Positions 26,336 to 33,665 of a stretch of 64,000 nt of DNA are shown here, one piece after another. Source of the DNA: Limivivens faecihominis (lineage in GTDB: Bacteria > Bacillota > Clostridia > Lachnospirales > Lachnospiraceae). Position 1 is the first letter of the stretch. Each line of letters begins with the position of its first letter. The translations under genes were made by a program, and so were the position numbers. The stretch covers positions 1 through 64,000 of the forward strand of contig NZ_JAJEPR010000012.1 in assembly GCF_020686945.1 (NCBI RefSeq), in the 5' to 3' direction. The notes beneath the pieces were generated by a model. The model was not told the origin of the DNA and ran no database searches. It worked only from the letters and a program-made list of their open reading frames with translations.

Positions 26336-27649
26336 ATGAAAATCAGATGGACGAAGCAGGCAGAAGGAGAAGAAACAGAAGTTTTCCTGGAGAAAGGAAC
26401 GGCGATGCCGGAAACTTTCCAGAAACTTGGAAAAAAACGGGGCGGCGACTGCCGGATTTCAGTAAAAAAAGAAGGCTTTTCCGAAGAGGAATGGACTAAG
26501 ATGCTGTGCAATGGGGTGTGCAGCCTGTATGACGGGGCCTATCAGTTTTCCAAAAGCGGATTAAAGAGCCTGGGAAAACAGAGCGTATACGAAAACAGGG
26601 ATTCCCTGAGCGATTACGGGGACAACTGCTATACGTTTGTACTGGAAGGTACAGAGCAGGAAATAGCAGCGCTGGAGCGCGGGGAAGCACTGGGACGCTG
26701 CAAGGGCTATGCCCGGACCCTTGGAAATCTGCCGAATAACTACTTACATACCGAAGATATGGCCTCTTATGCCGGGACGCTGGCGAAAGAGCTTAAAATC
26801 AGCTGTGAAACCTATGGAGACCAGAAGCTGGAAGAGCTTGGCTGCGGCGGTCTTCTGGCAGTCAATCAGGGAAGCAGGCGAGAGGCTGCCATGGTGGTTC
26901 TTCGCTATGAAGGCGCACCGGGAACTGACTGGACGGCACTGGTCGGCAAGGGACTGATGTTTGATGCAGGCGGCTATCATCTGAAGTCGATTGACGGTAT
27001 GAAGGGAATGAAATATGATATGTGCGGGGCAGCAGAAATGCTGGAGATGATGGAATATCTTGTCACCCGGAAGGTCAGGAAAAATGTGATGGCCGTACTG
27101 ATGCTCGCAGAAAATGTGATCAATTCGGATGCGGTAAAGATGGGGGATGTGATCACGACCCTGGCAGGAAAGACCGTGGAAGTCTACAACACCGATGCGG
27201 AAGGACGGCTGGTTTTATGTGACGGCATCACCTTTGCACAGCGGATGGGGGCTCGGACCGTCATCGACCTTGCCACACTGACCTATTCGGCCCAGAGTGC
27301 TCTGGGAGATCAGGTGGTAGCCCTCTTCGGAAATGACCGGGAGGCGCTTCGCACCTGGAAAGAGACGGCGGAAGTGACCGGAGAACATTTCTGGCAGCTG
27401 CCGATGGGACCGATCTATCACAAAATGATCGAGTGGTCGATCTGCGCGGACTTTGCCAATTATGCGCCGGGAAGAGGGGCTGGAGCCAGCGTGGCGGCCT
27501 GCTTCCTGGAAAACTTTGTGGAAGAAGGAACCCGGTGGATTCACCTCGATATGGTGGGACCGTCGGTGGTACGAAAAGAGACCGATGAGATGGCAGAGGG
27601 GGCCAGCGGAGCCTGCATGAGCACCCTGGCGGCTTATCTCACAAGATAA
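26336..27649 (+). CDS. M17 leucyl aminopeptidase family protein
   Basis: 437 residues from the ATG at 26336; a GTG nine bases earlier is an alternative. The M17 catalytic half is intact: GKGLMFDAGGYHLKS with metal-binding Asp and Lys, MKYDMCGAAEML, and the family signature NTDAEGRL (about residues 285-292). M17 enzymes are hexameric, two-metal cytoplasmic aminopeptidases that remove N-terminal residues. Lying between the mannosidase and an unknown gene (gaps of 12 and 18 bases), it suggests that peptide attached to the glycan is also degraded. The N-terminal 130 residues are diverged, as usual for M17. Confidence 0.87.
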   Translation: MKIRWTKQAEGEETEVFLEKGTAMPETFQKLGKKRGGDCRISVKKEGFSEEEWTKMLCNGVCSLYDGAYQFSKSGLKSLGKQSVYENRDSLSDYGDNCYTFVLEGTEQEIAALERGEALGRCKGYARTLGNLPNNYLHTEDMASYAGTLAKELKISCETYGDQKLEELGCGGLLAVNQGSRREAAMVVLRYEGAPGTDWTALVGKGLMFDAGGYHLKSIDGMKGMKYDMCGAAEMLEMMEYLVTRKVRKNVMAVLMLAENVINSDAVKMGDVITTLAGKTVEVYNTDAEGRLVLCDGITFAQRMGARTVIDLATLTYSAQSALGDQVVALFGNDREALRTWKETAEVTGEHFWQLPMGPIYHKMIEWSICADFANYAPGRGAGASVAACFLENFVEEGTRWIHLDMVGPSVVRKETDEMAEGASGACMSTLAAYLTR

Positions 27650-27667
27650 AGAGACAGGAGAGAAGAG

Positions 27668-29245
27668 ATGAATTTTACATTTGACGGCAATATCTCCAGA
27701 GAAGTTCTGGAAAATTACCTGTCCCGGAGCGTGACGGCAGCAGGTTTATATGAGAGTAAAACACTGGAAGATGATCTGCGGGCAATCCGGGAGATGGGCG
27801 TAAAATTTCTTGGAAGAGCATCGGGCATCTGGTACATGACGATGGATGACGAGGAGCATTTTCGCCTGTCGAAGGAACTGGCAGACAAGGTACACGCCCA
27901 GGACCCGGAAGTGATCCTGCAGTCCTGCGTCTTCGAGTGGATCACACGGCGGATGGAGACAGTGGAGATTCCGGCTTATGTATTTGAAGCCTTTGGCCTG
28001 AAGCCGGAACAGAGGTGTTTCCGTCTGGAAGATGCTCTGTTTACGGATGAATCCAGCGGCTTTACCAGCAGAAGAGACGATCCGGCAAAGGACGGCGGCA
28101 TTCCGGATCTCTCCCGCCAGGAGGCAAGACTGTGGTTTTATTACCGTGCCACCCGGTATATTGACTGCGGATATGAGGCCCTGCATATGGGACAGGTGCA
28201 TCTCTATACCGCAAACGACAGGGGAATGGCAAAGACCGCAGAGCTGTTCGGTATGATCCGCGAGTACGCAAGGCTTCATGGAAGACGCCATAAAATCCTT
28301 CTGGATGCCCACACCCATGGAGTAAATATCCGTGGAAAACTGCTGTTTGACTATCATGCGATGCCCTTTACCCGGATGCCGCTTCTGGAAGTGCCGGGAG
28401 AAGAACTCGTACTGGTTCGCGAGGGTTACAGCGAGGGCGGAGAAAATCCAAACGGCTGGTCTGCGAAAGCCATGCCCTATCTCATGGAATACGACAACTG
28501 GGGCGGGCTGGTCGTTGACGACCGGAAAAAGATTCCGAGAGAGGAACTGGCCTGGAGAGACTGGTGGGGGTATGATCAGATCGCCTGGTTTGCCAACCAG
28601 CCGGAAGAGAGCCGGAACCATTTCCTGGAGTACACCTACAAATGGACAGATATCAACAATCCAAATGCCTACTTTGAACTGCCTTTCCGCCGGATGATCC
28701 ATAATGCGGAAGTTCCCATGAAACGCGGAGACAACGGAGAGACGGATGCACAGGATTTTTACCAGATCAACACAAAAAGCCCAGCCTGCCCGATGGGCTT
28801 TGACCAGGAGGAGACCGCGAAACGCCTCTGGGCGACAGGTCACACTCTGCGGGAGCAGGCGGCAAATCCGGAGATGCTGATCCGCTATGGTGCAGAAAAC
28901 GTTTACGACGAAGAAACCGGCATGAAGCTCCCGGAAAAGATCGTGGTCTATGGAAGCTTCCAGTCTCACGTCGGAGCCGTAAAAAATGATTCCAACAGCG
29001 AACTGACCAGAATGTACTACATCGGTGACAACACCTATACCCTTTCTGTGGTCATTCCCTTTGCGGGAACCTACGATTATTCCATATCAACCTATGGAAC
29101 CTTATCCGCGACCTACCAGGCCGACGGATACCCGAGAAGCGGTTCCTCAAATAAGGCGCATTTTACCACCTGGAAGGATAATACGGTAGTCCGGTTCCGG
29201 TATCAGTTTATTACGAATAAAGTCACAGTGGAGATGTTTGAATAA
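27668..29245 (+). CDS. Uncharacterised protein, last gene of the glycan operon
   Basis: 525 residues, no signal peptide. I do not recognise the family. It is rich in Trp, Tyr and acidic residues in the manner of carbohydrate-active enzymes: GIWYMTMDDEEHF, ILLDAHTHGVNIRGKLLFDYH, LMEYDNWGGLVVDDRKK and DWWGYDQIAWFANQPEESR. The alternating pattern over residues 40-400 suggests a TIM barrel, and the C-terminal 120 residues look beta-rich. Lying 18 bases behind the aminopeptidase gene and before a terminator, it is probably a glycan-processing enzyme, but no catalytic residues can be assigned. Confidence 0.6.
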   Translation: MNFTFDGNISREVLENYLSRSVTAAGLYESKTLEDDLRAIREMGVKFLGRASGIWYMTMDDEEHFRLSKELADKVHAQDPEVILQSCVFEWITRRMETVEIPAYVFEAFGLKPEQRCFRLEDALFTDESSGFTSRRDDPAKDGGIPDLSRQEARLWFYYRATRYIDCGYEALHMGQVHLYTANDRGMAKTAELFGMIREYARLHGRRHKILLDAHTHGVNIRGKLLFDYHAMPFTRMPLLEVPGEELVLVREGYSEGGENPNGWSAKAMPYLMEYDNWGGLVVDDRKKIPREELAWRDWWGYDQIAWFANQPEESRNHFLEYTYKWTDINNPNAYFELPFRRMIHNAEVPMKRGDNGETDAQDFYQINTKSPACPMGFDQEETAKRLWATGHTLREQAANPEMLIRYGAENVYDEETGMKLPEKIVVYGSFQSHVGAVKNDSNSELTRMYYIGDNTYTLSVVIPFAGTYDYSISTYGTLSATYQADGYPRSGSSNKAHFTTWKDNTVVRFRYQFITNKVTVEMFE

Positions 29246-29247
29246 AG

Positions 29248-29286
29248 AAAATGACGGACAAAATCCCTTATATTTCGTCATTTTAT
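29248..29286 (+). terminator. Terminator of the glycan operon
   Basis: AAAATGACG (29248-29256) pairs with CGTCATTTT (29276-29284), three bases after the stop codon of the preceding gene. Confidence 0.78.
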
Positions 29287-29348
29287 ATACAACCTGACAA
29301 TAAAATAACGAAAAAACTTCTTGAAAATAATCAATATCTCCAAAGAAA

Positions 29349-29413
29349 AGAAGGATATTCCAGAAAAACAGAAGGATTTTGTATGGTTTTTCCAGGGATG
29401 GAACTGCTATAAT
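29349..29413 (+). promoter_or_regulatory. mgl promoter with 21-bp-spaced activator repeats
   Basis: AGAAGGATATT (29349-29359) and AGAAGGATTTT (29370-29380) are direct repeats exactly 21 bases apart, a common geometry for AraC-type activators. TATAAT (29408-29413) follows; the position for the -35 box (29385-29390, GGTTTT) is poor, as expected of an activated promoter. The AraC-type regulator encoded at 33666 is the likely binder. Confidence 0.65.
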
Positions 29414-29459
29414 AACCCCAGAAACGAAAACCAAAACAAAAAACAGGAGGGTTTATAAG

Positions 29460-30581
29460 ATGAAAAGAAAATTAATCAGTGCACTGCTTGCAACAGCAAT
29501 GGTAGCATCCATGGTTGTAGTACCGGTAATGGCAGATGAAGAGACTGAGGCAGCTACCGAGGTTACCACAGAAGCTGCTACAGAAGCTGCTACAGAAGCT
29601 GCTACAGAAGCTGCAGCAGAAGAGAATGCTGAGCCGGTAGCAAATCCGGATCTGGCTGATAAAAAAGTTGGCGTTTGTATCTATCAGTTCTCCGATAACT
29701 TCATGACCCTGTTCCGTACAGAGCTTGAGGATTACCTGGTAAAACTTGGATTCAGCAAAGAGAATATCACCATTCAGGATGGCCAGAATGACCAGGCTAC
29801 CCAGTCCAACCAGATCGATGCTTTCATCGCTGACGGCGTAGATGTTCTGATCATTAACCCGGTAAACACCTCTTCCGCAGAGACCATTACCGATAAAGTT
29901 GTAGATGCTGGAATCCCGCTGGTATACATCAACCGTGAGCCGGGCGAAGACGAGGAAGCAAGATGGGACGAGAACGGCTGGGACGTTACCTATGTAGGCT
30001 GTGACGCTAGACAGTCCGGTACCTTCCAGGGTGAGATCATCTCTGATCTGGGTCTGGACGCTATCGACAAAAACGGCAACGGCAAGATCGACTACGTTAT
30101 GATCGAGGGTGACCCGGAGAACGTAGATGCTAAATATCGTACCGAGTTCTCCATCAAAGCACTTGAGGATGCTGGTCTTGAAGTTGAGTGCCTGGATGAT
30201 CAGGTAGGTAACTGGGATCAGGCTACCGCTCAGCAGCTGGTTGCTAACTCCTTAAGCCAGTATGGTGATGATGTAGAAGTTGTATTCTGCAACAACGACG
30301 CAATGGCACTTGGCGCTCTGCAGTCCATCGAGGCAGCTGGCCGTACCGTTGGCGAGGATATCTACCTGGTAGGCGTTGACGCTCTGACCGAGGCTCTGGA
30401 CAATGTAGCATCCGGAAAAATGACCGGTACCGTATTCAACGATCATTTCTCTCAGTCTCATGCAGCAGCTATCGCAGCAGCTAACTATCTGACCGGAACC
30501 GAGAATGAGCACTACATCGGCTGTGACTATGTAAAAGTTACCGCTGACAACGTAGCTGACATTCAGGAAAAACTGAAATAA
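29460..30581 (+). CDS. mglB: MglB-like galactose/glucose-binding protein, non-lipoprotein form
   Basis: 373 residues from the ATG at 29460 (CAGGAGG before it); the longer in-frame reading begins before the promoter. A signal peptide ends near VVPVMADEE with no lipobox Cys. A Thr-Glu-Ala-Ala repeat linker (about residues 34-55) precedes the type I binding-protein fold: VGVCIYQFSDNF, the calcium-loop motif DKNGNGKID, GDPENVDAKYRTEF, VGNWDQATAQQ and NNDAMALGALQSIE, all as in MglB. It delivers galactose or glucose (or a methyl galactoside) to MglA/MglC. How it stays at the cell surface without a lipid anchor is unclear. Confidence 0.85.
   Translation: MKRKLISALLATAMVASMVVVPVMADEETEAATEVTTEAATEAATEAATEAAAEENAEPVANPDLADKKVGVCIYQFSDNFMTLFRTELEDYLVKLGFSKENITIQDGQNDQATQSNQIDAFIADGVDVLIINPVNTSSAETITDKVVDAGIPLVYINREPGEDEEARWDENGWDVTYVGCDARQSGTFQGEIISDLGLDAIDKNGNGKIDYVMIEGDPENVDAKYRTEFSIKALEDAGLEVECLDDQVGNWDQATAQQLVANSLSQYGDDVEVVFCNNDAMALGALQSIEAAGRTVGEDIYLVGVDALTEALDNVASGKMTGTVFNDHFSQSHAAAIAAANYLTGTENEHYIGCDYVKVTADNVADIQEKLK
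29568..29615 (+). repeat. Four tandem 12-bp repeats inside mglB
   Basis: ACAGAAGCTGCT occurs at 29568, 29580 and 29592 and, with one change, at 29604. It encodes the TEAA linker between signal peptide and binding domain. Such perfect tandem copies can vary in number by slippage without breaking the frame. Confidence 0.9.
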
Positions 30582-30604
30582 TCAGAAAACAGCATAAAAG
30601 CCGA

Positions 30605-30716
30605 AGAGGTGCGGGTGATGGAAAAAGCACCCACACCTCTTTCTATGAAAAAGATGCGTGCAGGGAACGCTGCAAAATACAATAAGCGAAGGCTTTGTAT
30701 TTTGCAGTGCTCCCTG
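30605..30716 (+). other. Two intercistronic hairpins between mglB and mglA
   Basis: AGAGGTGCGGGTG (30605-30617) pairs with 30628-30640 (one mismatch). A second, longer stem pairs 30661-30682 with 30695-30716 (20 of 22 positions); its arms carry GCTGCAAAATACAA and TTGTATTTTGCAG. Neither has a strong T tract. They probably protect the mglB transcript and reduce read-through into mglA. Confidence 0.7.
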
Positions 30717-30739
30717 TTAAAAAAAGAAGGAGGGAGAAT

Positions 30740-32248
30740 ATGGCAGAATTTAAGCTGGAGATGAAGGGAATCTGTAAATCCTTCCCAGGCGTAAAGGCGT
30801 TGGACAACGTACAGCTGTCGCTCCGCCCGGGAACCGTGCATGCACTGATGGGCGAGAACGGCGCAGGAAAATCCACTTTGATGAAATGCCTCTTCGGTAT
30901 CTACAAGATGGATGCCGGTGAAATTTATCTCGATGGACAGAAGGTTTCCATCAATAACCCGGACGAGGCCATGAAATATGGTATCGCGATGGTACATCAG
31001 GAGCTTCAGCCGATTCCGGCAAGAAGCGTGGCTGAGAACCTTTATGAAGGCCGTTTCCCGTTGAAAAGCTTCGGTCCGATCAAAGTGGTAGACCATAAAA
31101 AAATGTATGAGGACACCGCTTACTGGCTGAAAGAAGTAAAAATGGACTTTGATCCCAAGGCAATGCTGGGAGATCTTTCCATTGGTCAGATGCAGTCTGT
31201 AGAAATTGCAAAGGCAGTTTCCCATCAGGCAAAAGTCGTGATTTTCGATGAGCCGACCTCATCTCTTTCCGATAATGAGGTAGAAGCTCTTTTCCGTATC
31301 ATGAACGACCTTCGTGACAAGGGCGTTGCCATGGTATACATATCCCACAAGATGGACGAGATCAAACGAATCGCAGATGACATTACGATCATGCGTGACG
31401 GTACTTATGTAGGTACCTGGTCTGCGGACGAGCTTTCCACTGACGATATCATCGCCAAGATGGTAGGCCGTACCCTGACAAACGTTTACCCCGAGAGAAA
31501 GAATACACCGGGAGAAGTCATCATGGAAGTCAAACATATGACCTCCATTTCCGACAAATCCTTCCAGGATGTTTCCTTTAACCTGAGAAAAGGTGAGATC
31601 CTTGGTTTCGGCGGTCTGGTCGGCGCCCAGAGAACAGAGGTACTGGAAGGTGTCTTCGGTATCCGTGCTTTAAAGAGCGGTGAAGTTTACGTCAAAGGAA
31701 AGAAAGTAACGATCAAACACCCGGCAGATGCCATGAAAGCCGGTATCGGCCTGATCACAGAGGACCGTCGTGGAAATGGTATCTTCGGCTGTCTTTCCAT
31801 CAAAGACAACGTAGGTGTTTCTACCTATAATAAATATTTGAAAGCAGGCATTGTTCTGGATCACAAGAAGATCGGCGAGATCGTGGACAGCAGTATCAAG
31901 AAGCTTCGGATCAAGACTCCGAACATGAAGGAGCACATCGCCAACCTGTCAGGAGGAAACCAGCAGAAGGTTATCATCGCCAGATGGCTGGCGAACGATC
32001 CGGATATTCTGATCATGGATGAGCCGACTCGTGGTATCGACGTAGGAGCCAAGCATGAGATCTACGAGATCATGAACGATCTGGCTGCTCAGGGAAAATC
32101 CATTATCATGGTTTCCTCTGAGATGGCTGAGCTTTTAGGAATGTCCGACCGTGTCTATGTTATGTGCGACGGCAAGATGCGGGGAGAGATCAAAGACAAG
32201 AAGGACATGACGCAGGCCAAGGTAATGAGCTATGCGACACAGTTCTGA
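30740..32248 (+). CDS. mglA: MglA-like sugar ABC transporter ATPase (two nucleotide-binding domains)
   Basis: 502 residues from the ATG at 30740, which has AAGGAGGG in front. The first ATPase domain has Walker A GENGAGKST, signature LSIGQMQ and Walker B VVIFDEPTSSLS. The second has a degenerate P-loop region (GLVGAQRTEVLEGVFG), signature LSGGNQQKV and Walker B ILIMDEPTRGID. That asymmetry is normal for MglA/RbsA/XylG. The order of motifs and intervening text closely follow E. coli MglA. It powers import of the sugar bound by the product of the upstream gene. Confidence 0.92.
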   Translation: MAEFKLEMKGICKSFPGVKALDNVQLSLRPGTVHALMGENGAGKSTLMKCLFGIYKMDAGEIYLDGQKVSINNPDEAMKYGIAMVHQELQPIPARSVAENLYEGRFPLKSFGPIKVVDHKKMYEDTAYWLKEVKMDFDPKAMLGDLSIGQMQSVEIAKAVSHQAKVVIFDEPTSSLSDNEVEALFRIMNDLRDKGVAMVYISHKMDEIKRIADDITIMRDGTYVGTWSADELSTDDIIAKMVGRTLTNVYPERKNTPGEVIMEVKHMTSISDKSFQDVSFNLRKGEILGFGGLVGAQRTEVLEGVFGIRALKSGEVYVKGKKVTIKHPADAMKAGIGLITEDRRGNGIFGCLSIKDNVGVSTYNKYLKAGIVLDHKKIGEIVDSSIKKLRIKTPNMKEHIANLSGGNQQKVIIARWLANDPDILIMDEPTRGIDVGAKHEIYEIMNDLAAQGKSIIMVSSEMAELLGMSDRVYVMCDGKMRGEIKDKKDMTQAKVMSYATQF

Positions 32249-32266
32249 TGATGGGAGGAGCCAATA

Positions 32267-33253
32267 ATGGATAAGAAAAAACTGAGTTTTAAAGACATTA
32301 TGATCAACTACGGTGTAATCATCATCGTAGTGCTGCTGGTAATCTATACCGGTATTACTTCAAAGAATTTCCTGAGTGTCAACAACCTGACAAACATCCT
32401 CATGAATATGAGTTCCCGTCTGGTCATTGCCCTTGGTATTGCGGGCTGTATCATCACCGCAGGCTGTGACCTGTCAGCCGGACGTATGATCGGTCTTGGC
32501 GGCTGTATCGCAGGTACCCTGCTTCAGAAGATGGATTATTCCCAGAAGTTTTTCCCGAACATGAAGCCCATGAATATTTTCCTGGCTCTTCTGATCGTTA
32601 TGCTGGTATGTGCACTGTTTGGTGCTGTAACCGGTTTCTTCATCGCTTACCTGAATGTACCGCCCTTCATTTCCACCATGGCAATGATGGAGATCGTTTA
32701 CGGTATCAACATGATCTACACCAATGCAACTCCGCTGGGAGGTTATGTATCCTCTTATACCGGTATTGCTTCCGGCAGATTCCTTGGAATCAGCTACCTG
32801 ATCTGGATCGCACTCCTTGTGGCAGTGATCACCTGGTTTATCTTTAACATGACCCGTCACGGCAAATATATGTATGCAATCGGTGGTAACCCACAGGCAG
32901 CAGAGGTTGCCGGTGTACCGGTAAAGAAAACTCTGATCATCATCTACGCAAAAGCAGCTGCTATGTATGGTCTGGCAGGTTTCATGCTGGGCGCAAAAGC
33001 AGGCGGTGCTTCCGTACAGCTTGGTTATGGTTATGAGATGGAGGCCATCGCGGCTTGTACCATCGGCGGTGTATCCGTTTCCGGAGGCCGTGGTAAAGTT
33101 TCTTCTGCTATCATCGGTGTAGCGGTATTCGAGATCCTGAAAGCGGCTCTGCAGTTCCTGGGAGTAAACTCCAATGCACAGTGGATCGCTCTTGGTATCA
33201 TTATCTTCGTTGCAATTTCTCTGGATATCAGAAAATATGTAGCAAGAAAATAA
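32267..33253 (+). CDS. mglC: MglC-like sugar ABC transporter permease
   Basis: 328 residues, mostly hydrophobic, with about ten predicted helices. Diagnostic stretches shared with MglC are ITAGCDLSAGRMIGLGG, AYLNVPPFISTM, IGGNPQAAEVAGV and MEAIAACTIGGVSVSGG. It follows mglA by 18 bases and precedes a terminator, completing the binding protein-ATPase-permease transporter for galactose or glucose. Confidence 0.92.
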   Translation: MDKKKLSFKDIMINYGVIIIVVLLVIYTGITSKNFLSVNNLTNILMNMSSRLVIALGIAGCIITAGCDLSAGRMIGLGGCIAGTLLQKMDYSQKFFPNMKPMNIFLALLIVMLVCALFGAVTGFFIAYLNVPPFISTMAMMEIVYGINMIYTNATPLGGYVSSYTGIASGRFLGISYLIWIALLVAVITWFIFNMTRHGKYMYAIGGNPQAAEVAGVPVKKTLIIIYAKAAAMYGLAGFMLGAKAGGASVQLGYGYEMEAIAACTIGGVSVSGGRGKVSSAIIGVAVFEILKAALQFLGVNSNAQWIALGIIIFVAISLDIRKYVARK

Positions 33254-33269
33254 AACTTATACTATAATG

Positions 33270-33307
33270 AAAAGGCCGTCGCAAGACCTGAAGCGGCGGC
33301 CTTTTTT
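33270..33307 (+). terminator. Terminator after mglC
   Basis: AAAAGGCCGTCGC pairs with GCGGCGGCC plus a six-T tail, 17 bases after the mglC stop codon. Confidence 0.9.
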
Positions 33308-33338
33308 CATAAGAAAACATTTGGGAGGAAATGAATTT

Positions 33339-33650
33339 ATGACAGGTGAAAGCTATTTATCAACAGCCCTGATCCCGCTTTTGATGACGGTGGTGCTGGC
33401 TTACTACAGCTTCCGTCTCCTGGTTCTGCAGGATGTGGATTCCATCTATGGAAAAAATAAAAAGAAACCGAAGGACAAAGAAGGCTTTGCGAAGGCAGCC
33501 GGAAAGCTTATGGTCTTTCTGACGATCGCGTCCCTTGGCATGGCTGTGATCATGTACTGGAGCGTGGATTTTGCCCTCATCGAGATAGGCGTGTGTTTTG
33601 TAATCTTCGGGGTCCTCTGGAAAAAAATGAATGAAAAATACGGTGAATAA
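33339..33650 (+). CDS. Small membrane protein preceding the second two-component system
   Basis: 103 residues from the ATG at 33339 (TGGGAGGAA before it); the longer in-frame reading runs back into the terminator. Three hydrophobic segments (about residues 9-29, 56-72 and 76-93) flank a Lys-rich loop (GKNKKKPKDKEG). I do not recognise a family. Its place 15 bases before the response-regulator gene suggests a membrane accessory of the signalling or transport system. Confidence 0.68.
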   Translation: MTGESYLSTALIPLLMTVVLAYYSFRLLVLQDVDSIYGKNKKKPKDKEGFAKAAGKLMVFLTIASLGMAVIMYWSVDFALIEIGVCFVIFGVLWKKMNEKYGE

Positions 33651-33665
33651 AGGGGAGATTGCAGT

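Noticed and set aside
27746..28969. A 407-codon open frame on the minus strand
   Set aside because: Antisense to the unknown 525-residue protein, whose start, ribosome site and operon position are convincing; the antisense translation shows no domain.
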